64,000 nucleotides of DNA from Acanthamoeba sp. SK_2022b. Lineage: Eukaryota > Discosea > Longamoebia > Acanthamoebidae. A program made the translations under genes and the position numbers. How positions within the stretch are numbered: the stretch's first letter is position 1; the number at the start of each line of letters is the position of its first letter. The stretch spans positions 62,001 through 126,000 of the forward strand of contig JANDJZ010000007.1 in assembly GCA_027943245.1 (NCBI GenBank). The letters are read 5' to 3'. Of the stretch, positions 1 to 9,774 are shown in pieces. The notes beneath the pieces are model-generated. The model had not been told where the DNA came from and ran no database searches. It was given only the letters and a program-made list of their open reading frames with translations.

Positions 1-1412
1 CAAACACATCACAGTGCCCACACGCTGCAGCAAACGGCCCGCGATCTCTTTGACCTCTACCGCGCAATCATGCCTCTGCAGTACCAGGCACGCCTCGCCT
101 CCGCCTCTATCCACGTGTGTCGCTGTCTCCTTCCTCCTCCACATCGCTCATAGTCCTTTCCATCCGCATATGTACGAGCAGAAGGAGACCATTAAGTCCG
201 TGCCCAGCCTGGCAATGGCGTTCCACAACGACTGCTTCTACCTCGCTCTCCACCTCCTCACGCTTGGCATGCAATATCAGGACCGGTACGCGACTCGTGG
301 GTAGCCCCACACGCACGCCGCCCTTCTGCTTCTCTCTGTCTCTCTTATGCGCCCGTCGCATCGCTCTTTGCTCACACTCCTGTGCGTGTGTGCGTGTGCA
401 TTGATGGTCGACCACTGGGATAGGTTGCCGAAGGACAAGGGCGCGTTCACGCTGGTGGACCTGGTGCCGGTGTTCCGACAGCTCGGAGAAAAGCAGTACC
501 AGCAACAGCTCGTACCATTTCTACCCTCCCTCCCTCCTCTCTGCATGGTCCACGTGTTGCATTGCGCTCACGCGTCGTATGGCTGCAGGAAAAGCAAAAG
601 GCGGTCCTTCTGGAGACCATCCAAAGCGCACAGGGGCTCGCCGACACTCACGTACGCTGGCGCCCTTCTCTCTCTCTGTCCCCCCTCCCCCAATCCACTC
701 ATTCATGTTATTTGCCTCGATTGCAGCTTCGCGTGCGATTCATGACCGTGGAACGAGCAATGAAGAGAGTGGTCCACCATCTGACCCACCTCTCGCGCGT
801 GTGGAAGGTGCCCCCCTCTTCCTTCCGCTGCGGGACACTTCTCTCCCATTGGGCCACCCTATGCCACCTGGTGCTGACGGTGAACGGGTGTATAGGACGT
901 GTTGCCGCGTCACGTCTACCTGCGCACGGTGGGCTTGCTGCTGGACACGGTGCTGGGGGACCTCATCGAGAGCTTCGAGCAGCTGGCGGACATCTCCGAG
1001 GAGGAGACTCACCACCTCCATGAGCTCCTCTCCCTCCTTCTCGACTGCTCGTCCTTCTTCGCCGCGGGCGACGGCGAAGTCGTAGCGGAAGGGCAGGACG
1101 GCGAGCTGGACAAGGACCGCCACGTCCTGGGCGCGGGAGGGCAGGAAGAGGAGACCAAGCGATACGCGCACAGGTGGAGCAAGTTCGTGAAGATCGTGAA
1201 CATGCTCGAGAGCAAGCTGGTGGTCATCGTCGACGCCTACGTTAAAGGTAAATAACATACGGCCTGGCACAGGATTGTTGGCGGCGGCTCACGCTTTGTG
1301 TGCACGTGCAGGTCTGATGCCTGAGTTTGAGCCGGAGGAGCTCAAGGCCATCATCCGTGCCCTCTTTTCGGACTCCCCCCTTCGCAAGAGCCAGCTGGCC
1401 CTCATCACGTGA
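1..1412 (+). CDS. zw10: ZW10 (RZZ/NRZ complex subunit), C-terminal part, 5' truncated by window
   Basis: This is the 3' portion of a multi-exon gene whose 5' end lies left of the window. Exons read TARDLFDLYRAIMPLQYQ, then a block with SLAMAFHNDCFYLALHLLTLG, and later VGLLLDTVLGDLIESFEQL. The last exon reads PEFEPEELKAIIRALFSDS and ends in TGA at 1410-1412. The order matches the ZW10 C-terminal helical region, including the family-typical LLDTVLGD, the RWSKFVKIVNMLE stretch and the IRALF end. ZW10 acts in the ROD-ZW10-Zwilch kinetochore complex and in the Dsl1/NRZ tethering complex for Golgi-to-ER traffic. At least five introns are visible; the last is about 1246-1310. An acidic insert (GEVVAEGQDGELDKD) lies before the RWSKF block. 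Family assignment is firm; the exact early splice sites are not. Confidence 0.85.
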
Positions 1413-1594
1413 AGCTGAAGTCGAGTTAGCGGGTAACTGGTGGTGTTGTTTTATGGACAAGCTGTGACATAACTTATGGCCACTGTGGCTGTCGTTGCGT
1501 CACCACAGCGCGAGGACAGATACACGTGTGTTGTTGTTGTTGGGAGGGCTTGAAGAGGGAAAAAAGAGAGAAAAGCAGGGCACGCGTGACCACA

Positions 1595-4500
1595 TCAACG
1601 CGCCGAGGCGTGGTCGAATTTGTCTCCGTGCTCGTCGATCGCGTCGATCAAGATTTCGTCGGGTGACACCTGGATGAGCGCACCAGCAAGTGCGGTCTCG
1701 TGAGCCTAGGGACTAGCCAAGACAGAAGGGGAGAGGGGGCCGTACGGTGACATGAAGGAAGTGCCTCTTCTGCTGGATGTTGACCATGTACCAGGGGTTG
1801 CCGGTGGAGCAGTAGCCCAGCCACGCCGTAGAGCAGTTGTTGGATGACGGCGTAACGCCGAAGCTGCCGCCGCCCAGGTAGAGCGTGCCCGCCGGGTCGA
1901 CCTTGCCGCCCTTGAGCGTGTGCGCGCGGCCGTAGCGATGCGAGTGGTTCTCGAAGCCCACCGCGACGTGGTAGGCATCAAAGAGCGGCTCCCAGTACTT
2001 GCGCATGTCCTTCTGCCACACATCGACGCCCTACGGAGATGCGAGAACACCAGAGTCAATTACAGGTTGTTGTGCGATGAACAAGAGGCGAGCGGCGGGG
2101 CGGGTGGCGAACCTTGTCGCTGGGCCACATGGGCACGTGGTAGACGGCCATGATGTGACCCGCGGTCCGGTTGTGCGTCGCGTTCCACGAGTCAAGCGCC
2201 TCCCTCAACCACGCCGTTTGGTCTCCCTATCCGATCCCCAGACGCACGCACGAACACATGCGCGCAAGGCAAGGTGAGCCACCGTGGCCTCGCCCTGGGG
2301 CGTGGGGAGAGGAGGAGGAGGACACAACGCGGTGGCGCGGGCGGGCGCACCTGGATGTCGAGGAACATGCCGCTGTCCAGCGTGAGGAAGAGGAAGTCGC
2401 CGAGGAAGTGGTGGTGGTAGGTGGTGTCCCACGCGTCGGTGAGGTAGACGTTGGGCAGGACCAAGTCGGCGTCGCTCGCCGGCCGCTGGTCGATCTGGCG
2501 AGCGAGGTCCGCCACCTCGAGGTGGTGGTCGTGGTCGTGGTGGGCCATAGCCGGCAGCAGCTCCTCACCAGCAGCGAGAACGGCCTTGTCGCCCTCCCTC
2601 TCCTCCGCCACCTCCTCGCCATCGGCTATCCGCTGCTGCTGGTGCAGCCGGACACGGGCCTTCTTCTCCTGCTTGCGCTGGCGCTGCTCGTGCTTGACCG
2701 CGTCGTCGCCCGGGTACATGTGGAAGTATCGGAAGAAGAAGGGGATGTCCGACACCGACTGGCGCAGGGACGACCCGCCGCCCGTCTCGTGGTTGCCCAC
2801 TATCGCCACCATGGGAATGTAGTTGCCCTACGTGCACACGCACAGCGCCGAGCCAAAGAGTGAAGGGAGTGGGGAGAAGGGGGGGAGGCAGCGAGCGACG
2901 TGTGAGACCAGGCCGAGACGGGTCGCGTGTGCGGCGAAGAGAAAGAGGGCAGCGCGTGACGTACGTCGCGGGTGACCATGTTTTCCTCCCACATGTCGAA
3001 CCACTTGTCCCACACGCGGTAGCAGGTGGGCAGTGCGTTGGCGTAGGCCAGGTCCCCGCCCAGGAGGATGAACCGCGGGTCGAGCTGCGCCGCCACGACC
3101 TCCTGCTCGCGTCACGGCGGCCTCCCGCGTTAGACCACTTGCAACTGCTGCTGCTGCTGTCGTGGTGGGAGGGAGGTGAGGCGTACGATCATGGCGGCCT
3201 CCTCGGAGGTGCCCATGTCACCGCCAGTGACAAAGGTGAAGTTCTTCGTGTTCGGGCCGGGCGCCGACAAGAATCGCTGCACGCGGCACGATCGGAGTCT
3301 CGGTGAGCAATCACCACAGGCAACCCCCCCCCCCACACGACCGTAGAGGGGAGGGGGGGGGAAGAGGAGGGCACACCTTCTCGGGGCTGAAGAGCTGCGG
3401 GTGGGCGCCGCAGCCGGCGCGGAAGAAGTAGACCGTGTCGGGATCCAGCGCGTCGATGCGCACCCAGTGGATGTACCGCGTGAAGTCCTTCGTCTCGTAC
3501 TTGAAGTGCGTCCCCGCGGCCTTGAACCGGTAGTCGGCCAGCGTCCCTGCGTCGGCGACGATAAGACAAGAGCCCTCCCACGCACAAGCCCTTGGTGGGG
3601 GGAAAGGGGGGAGGGGGTAGAGGCGCACCGTTGTGGCGCGAAAGGGTGTCGTAGTAGACGGTGGAGGCGCAGGAGGGGGCGAGGTCGGAGGCGTGGAAGT
3701 GGACGACGATCGAGGACGACATGTTGCCGGGCGGGAAGGTGAGGTACACGTGGCACGGCGCGTCGCCCGAACAGGTCGACGACTGCAGCTGTCGCACCAA
3801 ACGGAAGTCGACTGCCCACACGCACGCACGCACGCACGCACGAGTTGAACGTCAGAGAGGTCGACGAGCACACGGTGACGGTGACGGTGATGAGAAAGAG
3901 AGAGGCGGGGCGAGTGTACCGGAGATGGGGTATTCGCCAATGCACATGCCCTCAAAGACGAAGGTGAGGGAGAAGAGGAGCAGGAGCCAGAACAGCAGCC
4001 CGGCGACGAACGTGAACGGGCGTCGCCGCACGCGTCGCACGCGCTCGCGCAGGAAGTGGCCCGCGAGCTTGGCCGGGTTCCTCGTCCTGCAGCGCCTGGA
4101 CCGTGGCCTCGCGCTCGCCGACGAGGACGAGCCGTCGTGGAAGTCGGCGCGCTGGGCCGCGCCCGGGTTGATGGAGTGCATGCGGGTGTCGCCATCGTAG
4201 GAGTCGTCGTCCTCCACGAGCACGTAGCCCTGCGAGTCGCGCAGGGCGCGCTTGTCGGCGAGGCGCAGGTCGGGGGCGCCCGAGCTTGGGCCGTAGAAGG
4301 GGAAGAAGGCGAACCAGCCGAGCCAGAGGAGGGCCGAGGCGCAGAGCCAGCCGGCCCACCACGGGAGGTAGTCCATCACTACGAGCCAGAAGAGGGGGCC
4401 GGCGCCGAGGAAGAAGAGCCAGGTCCACACGACGACGTAGACGAGGACCCAGGTGACGCGGGAGACCCTCTGGCCGCGCTCCTCCTCCTCGATGTCGAGC

Positions 4501-4784
4501 AGGGCGCGGGCGCGCATGTCGGCGCCAACTGGGTGGTAGACGCGGCGCTCGCTGCCGCCGCCTTGGCTGCTGGCGAGCCCGACCGTGGTCCCGTCGAGCA
4601 CGCGCTGTTGAAGGATCTCCTTCCTGCGTCGCCGTCGCTGGCAGCACACGCAGCAGCGCCACACGCAGCAGCCGAGGAGGGTGAGCAGGGTCACGCCCAC
4701 GGTGACCGCGATCGCGACGATGAACCCCACTAGGAGAACGATCTCGCGAAACGTGGGGCCATCGAATAGTGGAATGTCCACCAT
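1595..4784 (-). CDS. Membrane-anchored purple acid phosphatase-like metallophosphoesterase with multi-TM N-terminus
   Basis: The N-terminal exon (4784 to about 3920) carries about four hydrophobic segments: a strong one near residues 10-35 followed by a Cys/Arg-rich juxtamembrane stretch, a double segment mid-exon (WVLVYVVVWTWLFFLGAG and following), and one just before the catalytic part. Downstream exons give the phosphatase domain: GGDMG, GGDLAYAN, GNHE, YHVPMWP and FENHSHRYGR, which are the metal-ligand blocks of purple acid phosphatases in order. The last block has ENHSH where most plant/animal PAPs have GHVH. The final exon ends QVSPDEILIDAIDEHGDK with TGA at 1597-1595, spliced from HVT near 1748. 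An acidic, His-rich insert sits between GNHE and the YHVP block. The start at 4784 (MVDIP) precedes the first TM; an in-frame ATG at 5009 is possible. The likely role is phosphoester hydrolysis on a lumenal or extracellular face. Confidence 0.8.
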
Positions 4785-5576
4785 TTCACACACGCGTGGA
4801 AGAAGGGGCGTGCAGTTGGCGAAGTAGAGATCGTGGTAATCGTCAAAGTCAAGATGAGGAGGAGTAACCGGCAAGCAGAAATTGGATGGTCGGCAAGGGC
4901 TTGGAAGCAAAATGTGTGAGATGATTGGTGGGTTGGCAAAAAGAAGAGTTCTACAGTGCCGTGAAAACCCCGCTTTCTGCAGCGGCACAGCGTCAATCTG
5001 CGCAAACACGACCCCACCACCGCAGACGAGCCTTCAGAGCCCGCACTCGAATCTCCTCCACTCCTGCTTTCCGCGGATGCGAAAACACCGCGAGAAAACA
5101 AAGGGGAGAAGAGAAAACAAAAGAGAAACTGACTTAATAATGTGCACGAAAGGTGCGCGATGCTGTGTCACGCGCCCAATGATCCCACACCATCGACCAG
5201 CGCTCTTTCTCCCGCATGGCCATCAATCGGACCATTTTCGCCGTTATCCACACGAATCGAGCCAATTGCGAGAGAGAAAGTCCATCCCACGCAATTACCG
5301 TCGACTTCGCCGTCGTGCACTCCAGTTTCGCACAAGATTTCAACTCCATTTCCACCAACTTGCCACATATCGAGGGTCCCAAGCACCTAGGCACGCTCTG
5401 CTCGGGATAGATAGGACGACCGGCAGCGCAGATAAAGGGAGCGCCCGAGTTCCTTCTCTTTGTCTCTCCACCAGCACACCAAGCGCAACCGCAGTCTCAC
5501 ACGCCCCACGTTACGGTCGGCCTCACACAAGCACCACTCGCAACAGGTTCACGGCTTCAGCAACTACAACAGCAAC
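4785..5576. promoter_or_regulatory. Divergent promoter region between PAP-like gene and pro-kumamolisin gene
   Basis: This 792-bp spacer separates two divergently transcribed genes and is less GC-rich than the flanking exons. An open frame continues upstream of the minus-strand gene to an ATG at 5009, so part may be coding or 5' UTR. On the + strand the 100 bp before the ATG at 5577 is CA-rich, with a GATAAAG sequence near 5430 that could serve as a weak TATA-like element. No clear RNA gene was seen. Confidence 0.4.
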
Positions 5577-6095
5577 ATGAGCGTCGCCATTCCCTCTCGC
5601 CTCGTCCGCAAGCACTCTTTCTCCGAGAACAAGGGTCCCGCCCCGGCCAACCACCACCTCACCATCAACGTTGTCCTCAAAATTCAGAACGCCGAGTGGC
5701 TGGAGAAGAAGGTACACCTTGGCCTTGTCATTGTCGACAAGAATTCCAACTCACACTCGCCATTGCAGTTGAAGGAGGCGAGCGACCCCGACAGCCCCAA
5801 CTTTGGCAAGTACGCGACGATGGAGGAGATCAACCGCCTCACCGCCGCCCCCACCGAGCACATGGAGAAGGTCGTGGCCTGGCTCGAGTCGCACGGCGTG
5901 GAGCACATCAATACGCGCTCCAACGACGTCCAGTTTTCGGTCACCGTGGCCGAGGCCCAGCGCCTCTTCAACGCCAAGCTCCACAAGTTTGGCATCCCCA
6001 ACGACGGCGACGATACCTTCATGGTCCGCCGCGCCGGTGACCTCCAAATTCCCGATGACCTCAAGGACGTCGTAGACTTTGTGGTCGGTATCTAG
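5577..6095 (+). CDS. Stand-alone pro-kumamolisin activation domain protein (S53 peptidase propeptide without a peptidase)
   Basis: This small gene encodes about 153 aa (172 if the intron is retained). The sequence LKEASDPDSPNFGKYATME, then MEKVVAWLESHGV and FSVTVAEAQRLFNAKLHKF match the activation domain of sedolisin/kumamolisin (S53) serine-carboxyl peptidases. The protein ends at VVDFVVGI just where the propeptide normally joins the peptidase, and no catalytic Glu/Asp/Ser blocks follow before the convergent neighbour. A likely 57-nt intron at 5712-5768 (GTACAC...TTGCAG) is a multiple of three with no stop. Removing it joins WLEKK to LKEASDP, as in the family. The first 20 residues are basic/Ser-rich and do not look like a signal peptide. 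Codon use is normal for the locus, arguing against a decayed remnant. Its role is unknown; free propeptides can act as chaperones or inhibitors of cognate peptidases. Confidence 0.85.
   Translation: MSVAIPSRLVRKHSFSENKGPAPANHHLTINVVLKIQNAEWLEKKVHLGLVIVDKNSNSHSPLQLKEASDPDSPNFGKYATMEEINRLTAAPTEHMEKVVAWLESHGVEHINTRSNDVQFSVTVAEAQRLFNAKLHKFGIPNDGDDTFMVRRAGDLQIPDDLKDVVDFVVGI
5712..5768 (+). other. Probable 57-nt in-frame (3n, stop-free) intron
   Basis: The segment starts GTACAC, ends TTGCAG, is 57 nt long and contains no stop. Reading through gives an atypical insert rich in hydrophobics and Ser/Asn. Removing it restores the family spacing before SDPDSPNFGKY. Confidence 0.65.
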
Positions 6096-6480
6096 GCGGG
6101 TGTTAGTCAAGTCTTGCCAGCGCGCCGGCCTGTAATCCTCTCGCCGCTCGTGTCTTCTGGCTGGACGGCAGAGCCTGCTGACATCAGCAGGCCAAGCCCA
6201 GCGGAGCACCGGCGGCGGTGAGCAAGGAGTACAGGCGAGGTCTGCGTGGCAGGACGAGCCAGCGATGACGGTCGCAAACAGAGTTCACGGCGGAAGGGAG
6301 ACTGGACTCATTTTAGACAGGCTGCACGCCTGAGGATTCAAGTGTATGATGAAGTTCCATTGGACAGCAAGAAAAACGAAGAACATTACAAGGTGGTATG
6401 CGTACTCTTGTATTGGGCTGGGTGGAGTTGATGTTACGTGTCGTATCCTCTTTATTGTCTCCACACACAATTTATACCAT
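6096..6480. other. Convergent 3' intergenic region with an 8-bp hairpin
   Basis: This holds the 3' UTRs of two convergent genes. A perfect inverted repeat GCCTGCTG / CAGCAGGC with a 4-nt ACAT loop lies at 6173-6192, 78 bp after the pro-kumamolisin stop. No ORF with locus-typical codon use is present. Confidence 0.5.
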
Positions 6481-7411
6481 TCAAAGCTGCACGCGGAGGG
6501 TCATCACTCCGCTGATAGGCAGGTGCTTTTGTAGCAGTGGTGATGTGGCAGTGTTGTACTCCTCGAACCCGACCTGTAATAGGGTGAGGCTGGCCGCTCA
6601 CGGTGCACGAGCGAGAGAGGGGAGGGTAGGCGCACCTTCTTGTAGGCGTTAATCGCCCCTACGTTCTCGACTACCGCCGAAATCTGTGCTCGTGTGTACC
6701 CGCTTTGCTGGCCTGGGGTAGAGGTGAGAGCCGTAAGTGCCGGCCAGAGCCGAACAGTCAGTGGGAACGGTGCTGCCTTACCGATGGCCAAAGCTTCCAG
6801 CAAAAGGCGGTTGGTGAGACCTCGCCTACGGAACTGAGGTTTCGTAGCAACCCACTCGATCATCCAGTGGTCGTTCTCATCTGTTCATGCATGTGGCGCT
6901 GGGTCAGTGGAACTAGGCTTCCTTCAGAGAAGGAGCAGCGAACAGCAGCACACCTGCCATGCTGGGCAGCACTGAGCTGAGTTCCGCCATTCTGCCGTGC
7001 ACGGACAAAAAGTAGACGAGTTAGCTCTGATGTCATCAGCGGAGGCTTTGGCACACCAGCGCAGCAGGGGCAGTACCGCTGGTGGAAAGACTCGAGCCAC
7101 TCTGCGGGCCATCCCTGGCTGGCCACAGTGCGCTTCACCACTTCGTAGTAGTTGTCGAAGGGCTTCTCTCTGGGCCCACAACAGCACAACACTGCCGAAT
7201 GGTCGGAGTTATACTAAATAAAATACAAAAATAATAGCTGGGTGCTCAAAGGAGAAAACCTCGCACCAGCTGCGGGCTGGCCGTCAAGGTCAGCCACGAG
7301 AAAGCCGTCCCACCGCACGCAGGTTGGGGAGTCGTCTTCGATCATATGCTGGAGCACGCGCAGCACCTCGTCCTCACGCTCAGGCAGCAAGAACGAGAAG
7401 CGGACGTCCAT
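6481..7411 (-). CDS. GNAT-family N-acetyltransferase
   Basis: This multi-exon gene begins MDVRFSFLLPEREDEVLRVL at 7411 and continues through DGFLVADLDGQPAAGAR. Its core acetyl-CoA-binding block reads EWVATKPQFRRRGLTNRLL, the Q/RxxGxG/A-type motif of the GNAT fold. The C-terminal exons give AQISAVVENVGAINAYKK joined to VGFEEYNTATS, the usual GNAT beta5/alpha4 end, and stop TGA at 6483-6481. Three introns are placed near 7245, 6900 and 6650, and the last acceptor before VGFEEY is clear. In-frame ATGs further upstream exist, but the family normally starts at MD(V/I)R(F/Y). The substrate cannot be read from the sequence. A CC(x)GVPKPPL stretch in the middle exon is not typical of the family. Confidence 0.75.
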
Positions 7412-7588
7412 AAAGCCCCGTTGTTGGTGCCCCCTTGTGGACTCTAACACCGCCCACGCCAAAAGCGGCGCCTCCTTCTTCTCCGCCCGCCGCACCAGCA
7501 CTTCCGACCTCTCCATCCCGCGCGGCACTTTTTGTTTGTTTGTTTTTAGCGTTGTCTCTGTACAAAGGTGTGGTGCGGCCTGCACGGC

Positions 7589-8347
7589 TCACACCTCTGA
7601 GGTGGCCGGGGGCGGCTGCTGGCCGCGACCTCGCCCGCCTCGTCCGCCACGCATGCCCTTAGGCACAACGTAGCTCACGCGGGCGTGTTTCTTCTCGCGT
7701 CGCTTGTGTGGGTGCGGGGCCAGTCGTGTGGGTGCCTGGCCGGTGGTGTCCGCTGTGATGCCTTCGCCATGACCGCCTCGCTGCGGATGGTCGCCCTCCA
7801 TCCCCTTGTCCTGCTGCACCTCTCTGCCGGCCGGTGGAGCGTCGCGTCCCTTGCGCAGGGACAGCAGGTGGCCATAGCACCCCAGGCATATCGTCTTGAC
7901 GGACGACGCTGCCGGCCCGCCTTCGTCGATTTGATGTTCTTCGCCTACTCGTTGGTTGGCTGCACCCTGAATACGCTCCTCTGGCACTTGGACTCGCCTC
8001 GAATCGTCGTCATCTTCGACAACGTGCCATCTGTAAAGGATGCGGCTCTCCTTGGGTTCGTCGCATCGCCAACAGTGAAAGCGTTGCTTGGCATCGAGAC
8101 GCTCGGCGAGAAGCTCGCCTGAAGCGCAATGGTCGAGCTCAGTGCGTTTTCGTCTTGTGTCGTTTCTCTTCAGTCGATTCTGGTGTTCGTGAGGCGTCTT
8201 CTTTCTCGCCTCCTTCGCCCGCATCTTCTCGTGAAACCGCTCTCGTGGCGTGGGGCCCTCCATTTCTTGTCCAAGCCCCCCTTCACGCTCCATCGTCTCC
8301 ACTTGTTGATAAAATATTTGTTTTTTTCTTGTGTCACGGAGGCCCAC
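7589..8347 (-). CDS. Hypothetical protein with two CxxC pairs and Gly/Arg-rich C-terminus
   Basis: This is an uninterrupted 252-codon frame. The N-terminal third is charged and probably helical (RERFHEKMRAKEARKK). The centre has CWRCDEPKES and, about 70 residues later, CLGCYGHLLS, two CxxC pairs spaced like a C4 zinc ribbon. The C-terminus is basic and ends with an RGG-type tract (MRGGRGGRGRGQ), a feature of RNA-binding proteins. I do not recognise the family. The ATG at 8347 lies only 2 nt from the stop of the G-alpha gene, so translation may instead start at the in-frame ATG at 8293, which also skips an A-rich stretch. It lies in tandem with the GNAT and G-alpha genes on the same strand. 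Confidence 0.55.
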   Translation of the reverse strand: MGLRDTRKKQIFYQQVETMEREGGLGQEMEGPTPRERFHEKMRAKEARKKTPHEHQNRLKRNDTRRKRTELDHCASGELLAERLDAKQRFHCWRCDEPKESRILYRWHVVEDDDDSRRVQVPEERIQGAANQRVGEEHQIDEGGPAASSVKTICLGCYGHLLSLRKGRDAPPAGREVQQDKGMEGDHPQRGGHGEGITADTTGQAPTRLAPHPHKRREKKHARVSYVVPKGMRGGRGGRGRGQQPPPATSEV

Positions 8348-8348
8348 A

Positions 8349-9520
8349 TCAGCCTAAGCCGTTGTGCCGCATGATCCGTGTGATGAGGATTTCATTGACT
8401 GCATTGAAGACCACACGCGCATTGTCGGTATCAGTGGCGCATGTTTCGTGGGTGTAGATGATCTGCCGTTCGGGCGACTGCGACCTGTTGCAACCCGCGA
8501 ACCTCTTCCTGATGTATTCGACGGCTTGGCCGTAGTCCTGCCTCCCGCGATACCCCTTGAAGCACACGTTGAGATTGACTCTCCTGATCTTCTCCGCGAA
8601 CAGGTCCTTCTTGTTCATGAAAAGGATTATCGGAGTGTTTACGAACCATCGGTTGTTGATCACGTCGCTGAAGAGGCAGAGCGACTCTCGCATGCGGTTG
8701 GTCGTCTCGTCTTCCTCAAGGACGCAGTCGTACTCGGATAGGGAGGTGACGAAGATAATCAACTTTACGTCTTCGAAACAGTGTATCCACTTCTTGCGTT
8801 CGTTTCGCTGGCCACCAACGTCCACCATGAGGAAGTGCAGCGTCCCTGCATCGAACTTCGTCTCTATGATGCCAGTCGTCTTCTTCCTCAGTCGTAGAAC
8901 ATCTCCCTCCGATGGAATGTAGTTAGGTCTCGCCAGACGGTCCAGCCCATCAAAGAAATAGGCTGCCGAATCGTTCAACTGCCAATCACAATGAGTGAGC
9001 CACACACCCTTCGTTGAAACCCGACAGCACCGAGAATGTAAGAACCACATCTGACCTGGAATTCGTTGCGACGTTGGTAGGCGGCTTGCACAGCAGGGTC
9101 GGCCCAGAGCGCCTTGAGGAATAGCACCGTCTCGGCAGTCAGCTGAATGTCATTGGTTAAGTCCACTTCACCGAGCACCTCGGCTGCTTCCTCGTTATCC
9201 TCAAGCAGCTCAGGACCAGGAGTGCGCTTGTCGGCCTTGAACCTCTCCACAGCTTGGATGAGCTTCTTCATAGAGTCGAGCACGTTGCAGTAGATGACCG
9301 GTCGTTGCGTCAAGCGTTCCTCCTCTGTAAAGCCGTTCTTGTGTATGATGTGCATCTGCTTGGCGAAGGTGCTCTTGCCCGACTCACCTGCCCCAAGCAG
9401 AAGGAGCTTCACCTCGTCTCTGAGCCCCTTCCTCTCCGACTGCAACTGTGTGTCTAGCTCCTTCGAAAGCCTTCTGGCCTGCCGCTGCTCCTCATCCATC
9501 GAGCTGGTAGTGCAGCCCAT
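8349..9520 (-). CDS. Heterotrimeric G protein alpha subunit
   Basis: The protein starts MGCTTSS, giving Gly2/Cys3 for myristoylation and palmitoylation. It has every G-alpha box: the P-loop GAGESGKSTFAKQMHIIH, the switch I region RLRKKTTGI with the conserved Arg, switch II DVGGQRNERKKW, NKKD and TCATDT. An all-helical domain sits between the P-loop and switch I. One intron at 8979-9055 splits EFQ from LNDSAAYF. The C-terminus ends RHNGLG, so the -4 Cys used by pertussis toxin is absent. It should act at the plasma membrane downstream of a seven-TM receptor with a G-beta-gamma partner; neither is in this window. A TGACGTCA palindrome lies 187 bp upstream of the start. Confidence 0.96.
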
Positions 9521-9706
9521 ACTTCTCTCTTTTGTTTGGCCGTCGCCACCGTGACCTCTTCTCAGTCCCGACAAGTGAAATGTGCACGGTCGAACGACGC
9601 GCTTCTGGTCGCCGCCTTGTTAGCTTTTGTGGAGGCAACAGAGGCACATTGCACGGCAACTCCCTCCTTGTCGTCGACAATCCTGGGGCCTTTCCTATTT
9701 TGCTGT

Positions 9707-9714
9707 TGACGTCA
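9707..9714. promoter_or_regulatory. CRE-like palindrome TGACGTCA upstream of G-alpha
   Basis: This is a perfect 8-bp CRE core in the spacer upstream of the minus-strand G-alpha start (9520). bZIP factors bind such sites in animals, fungi and plants. Function here is inference. Confidence 0.3.
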
Positions 9715-9774
9715 ATGGCCATTTGATTAAATTGTTGCTTCGGGCTGCTGCTAGTTTTGGTCAGGTCAAAGGGT

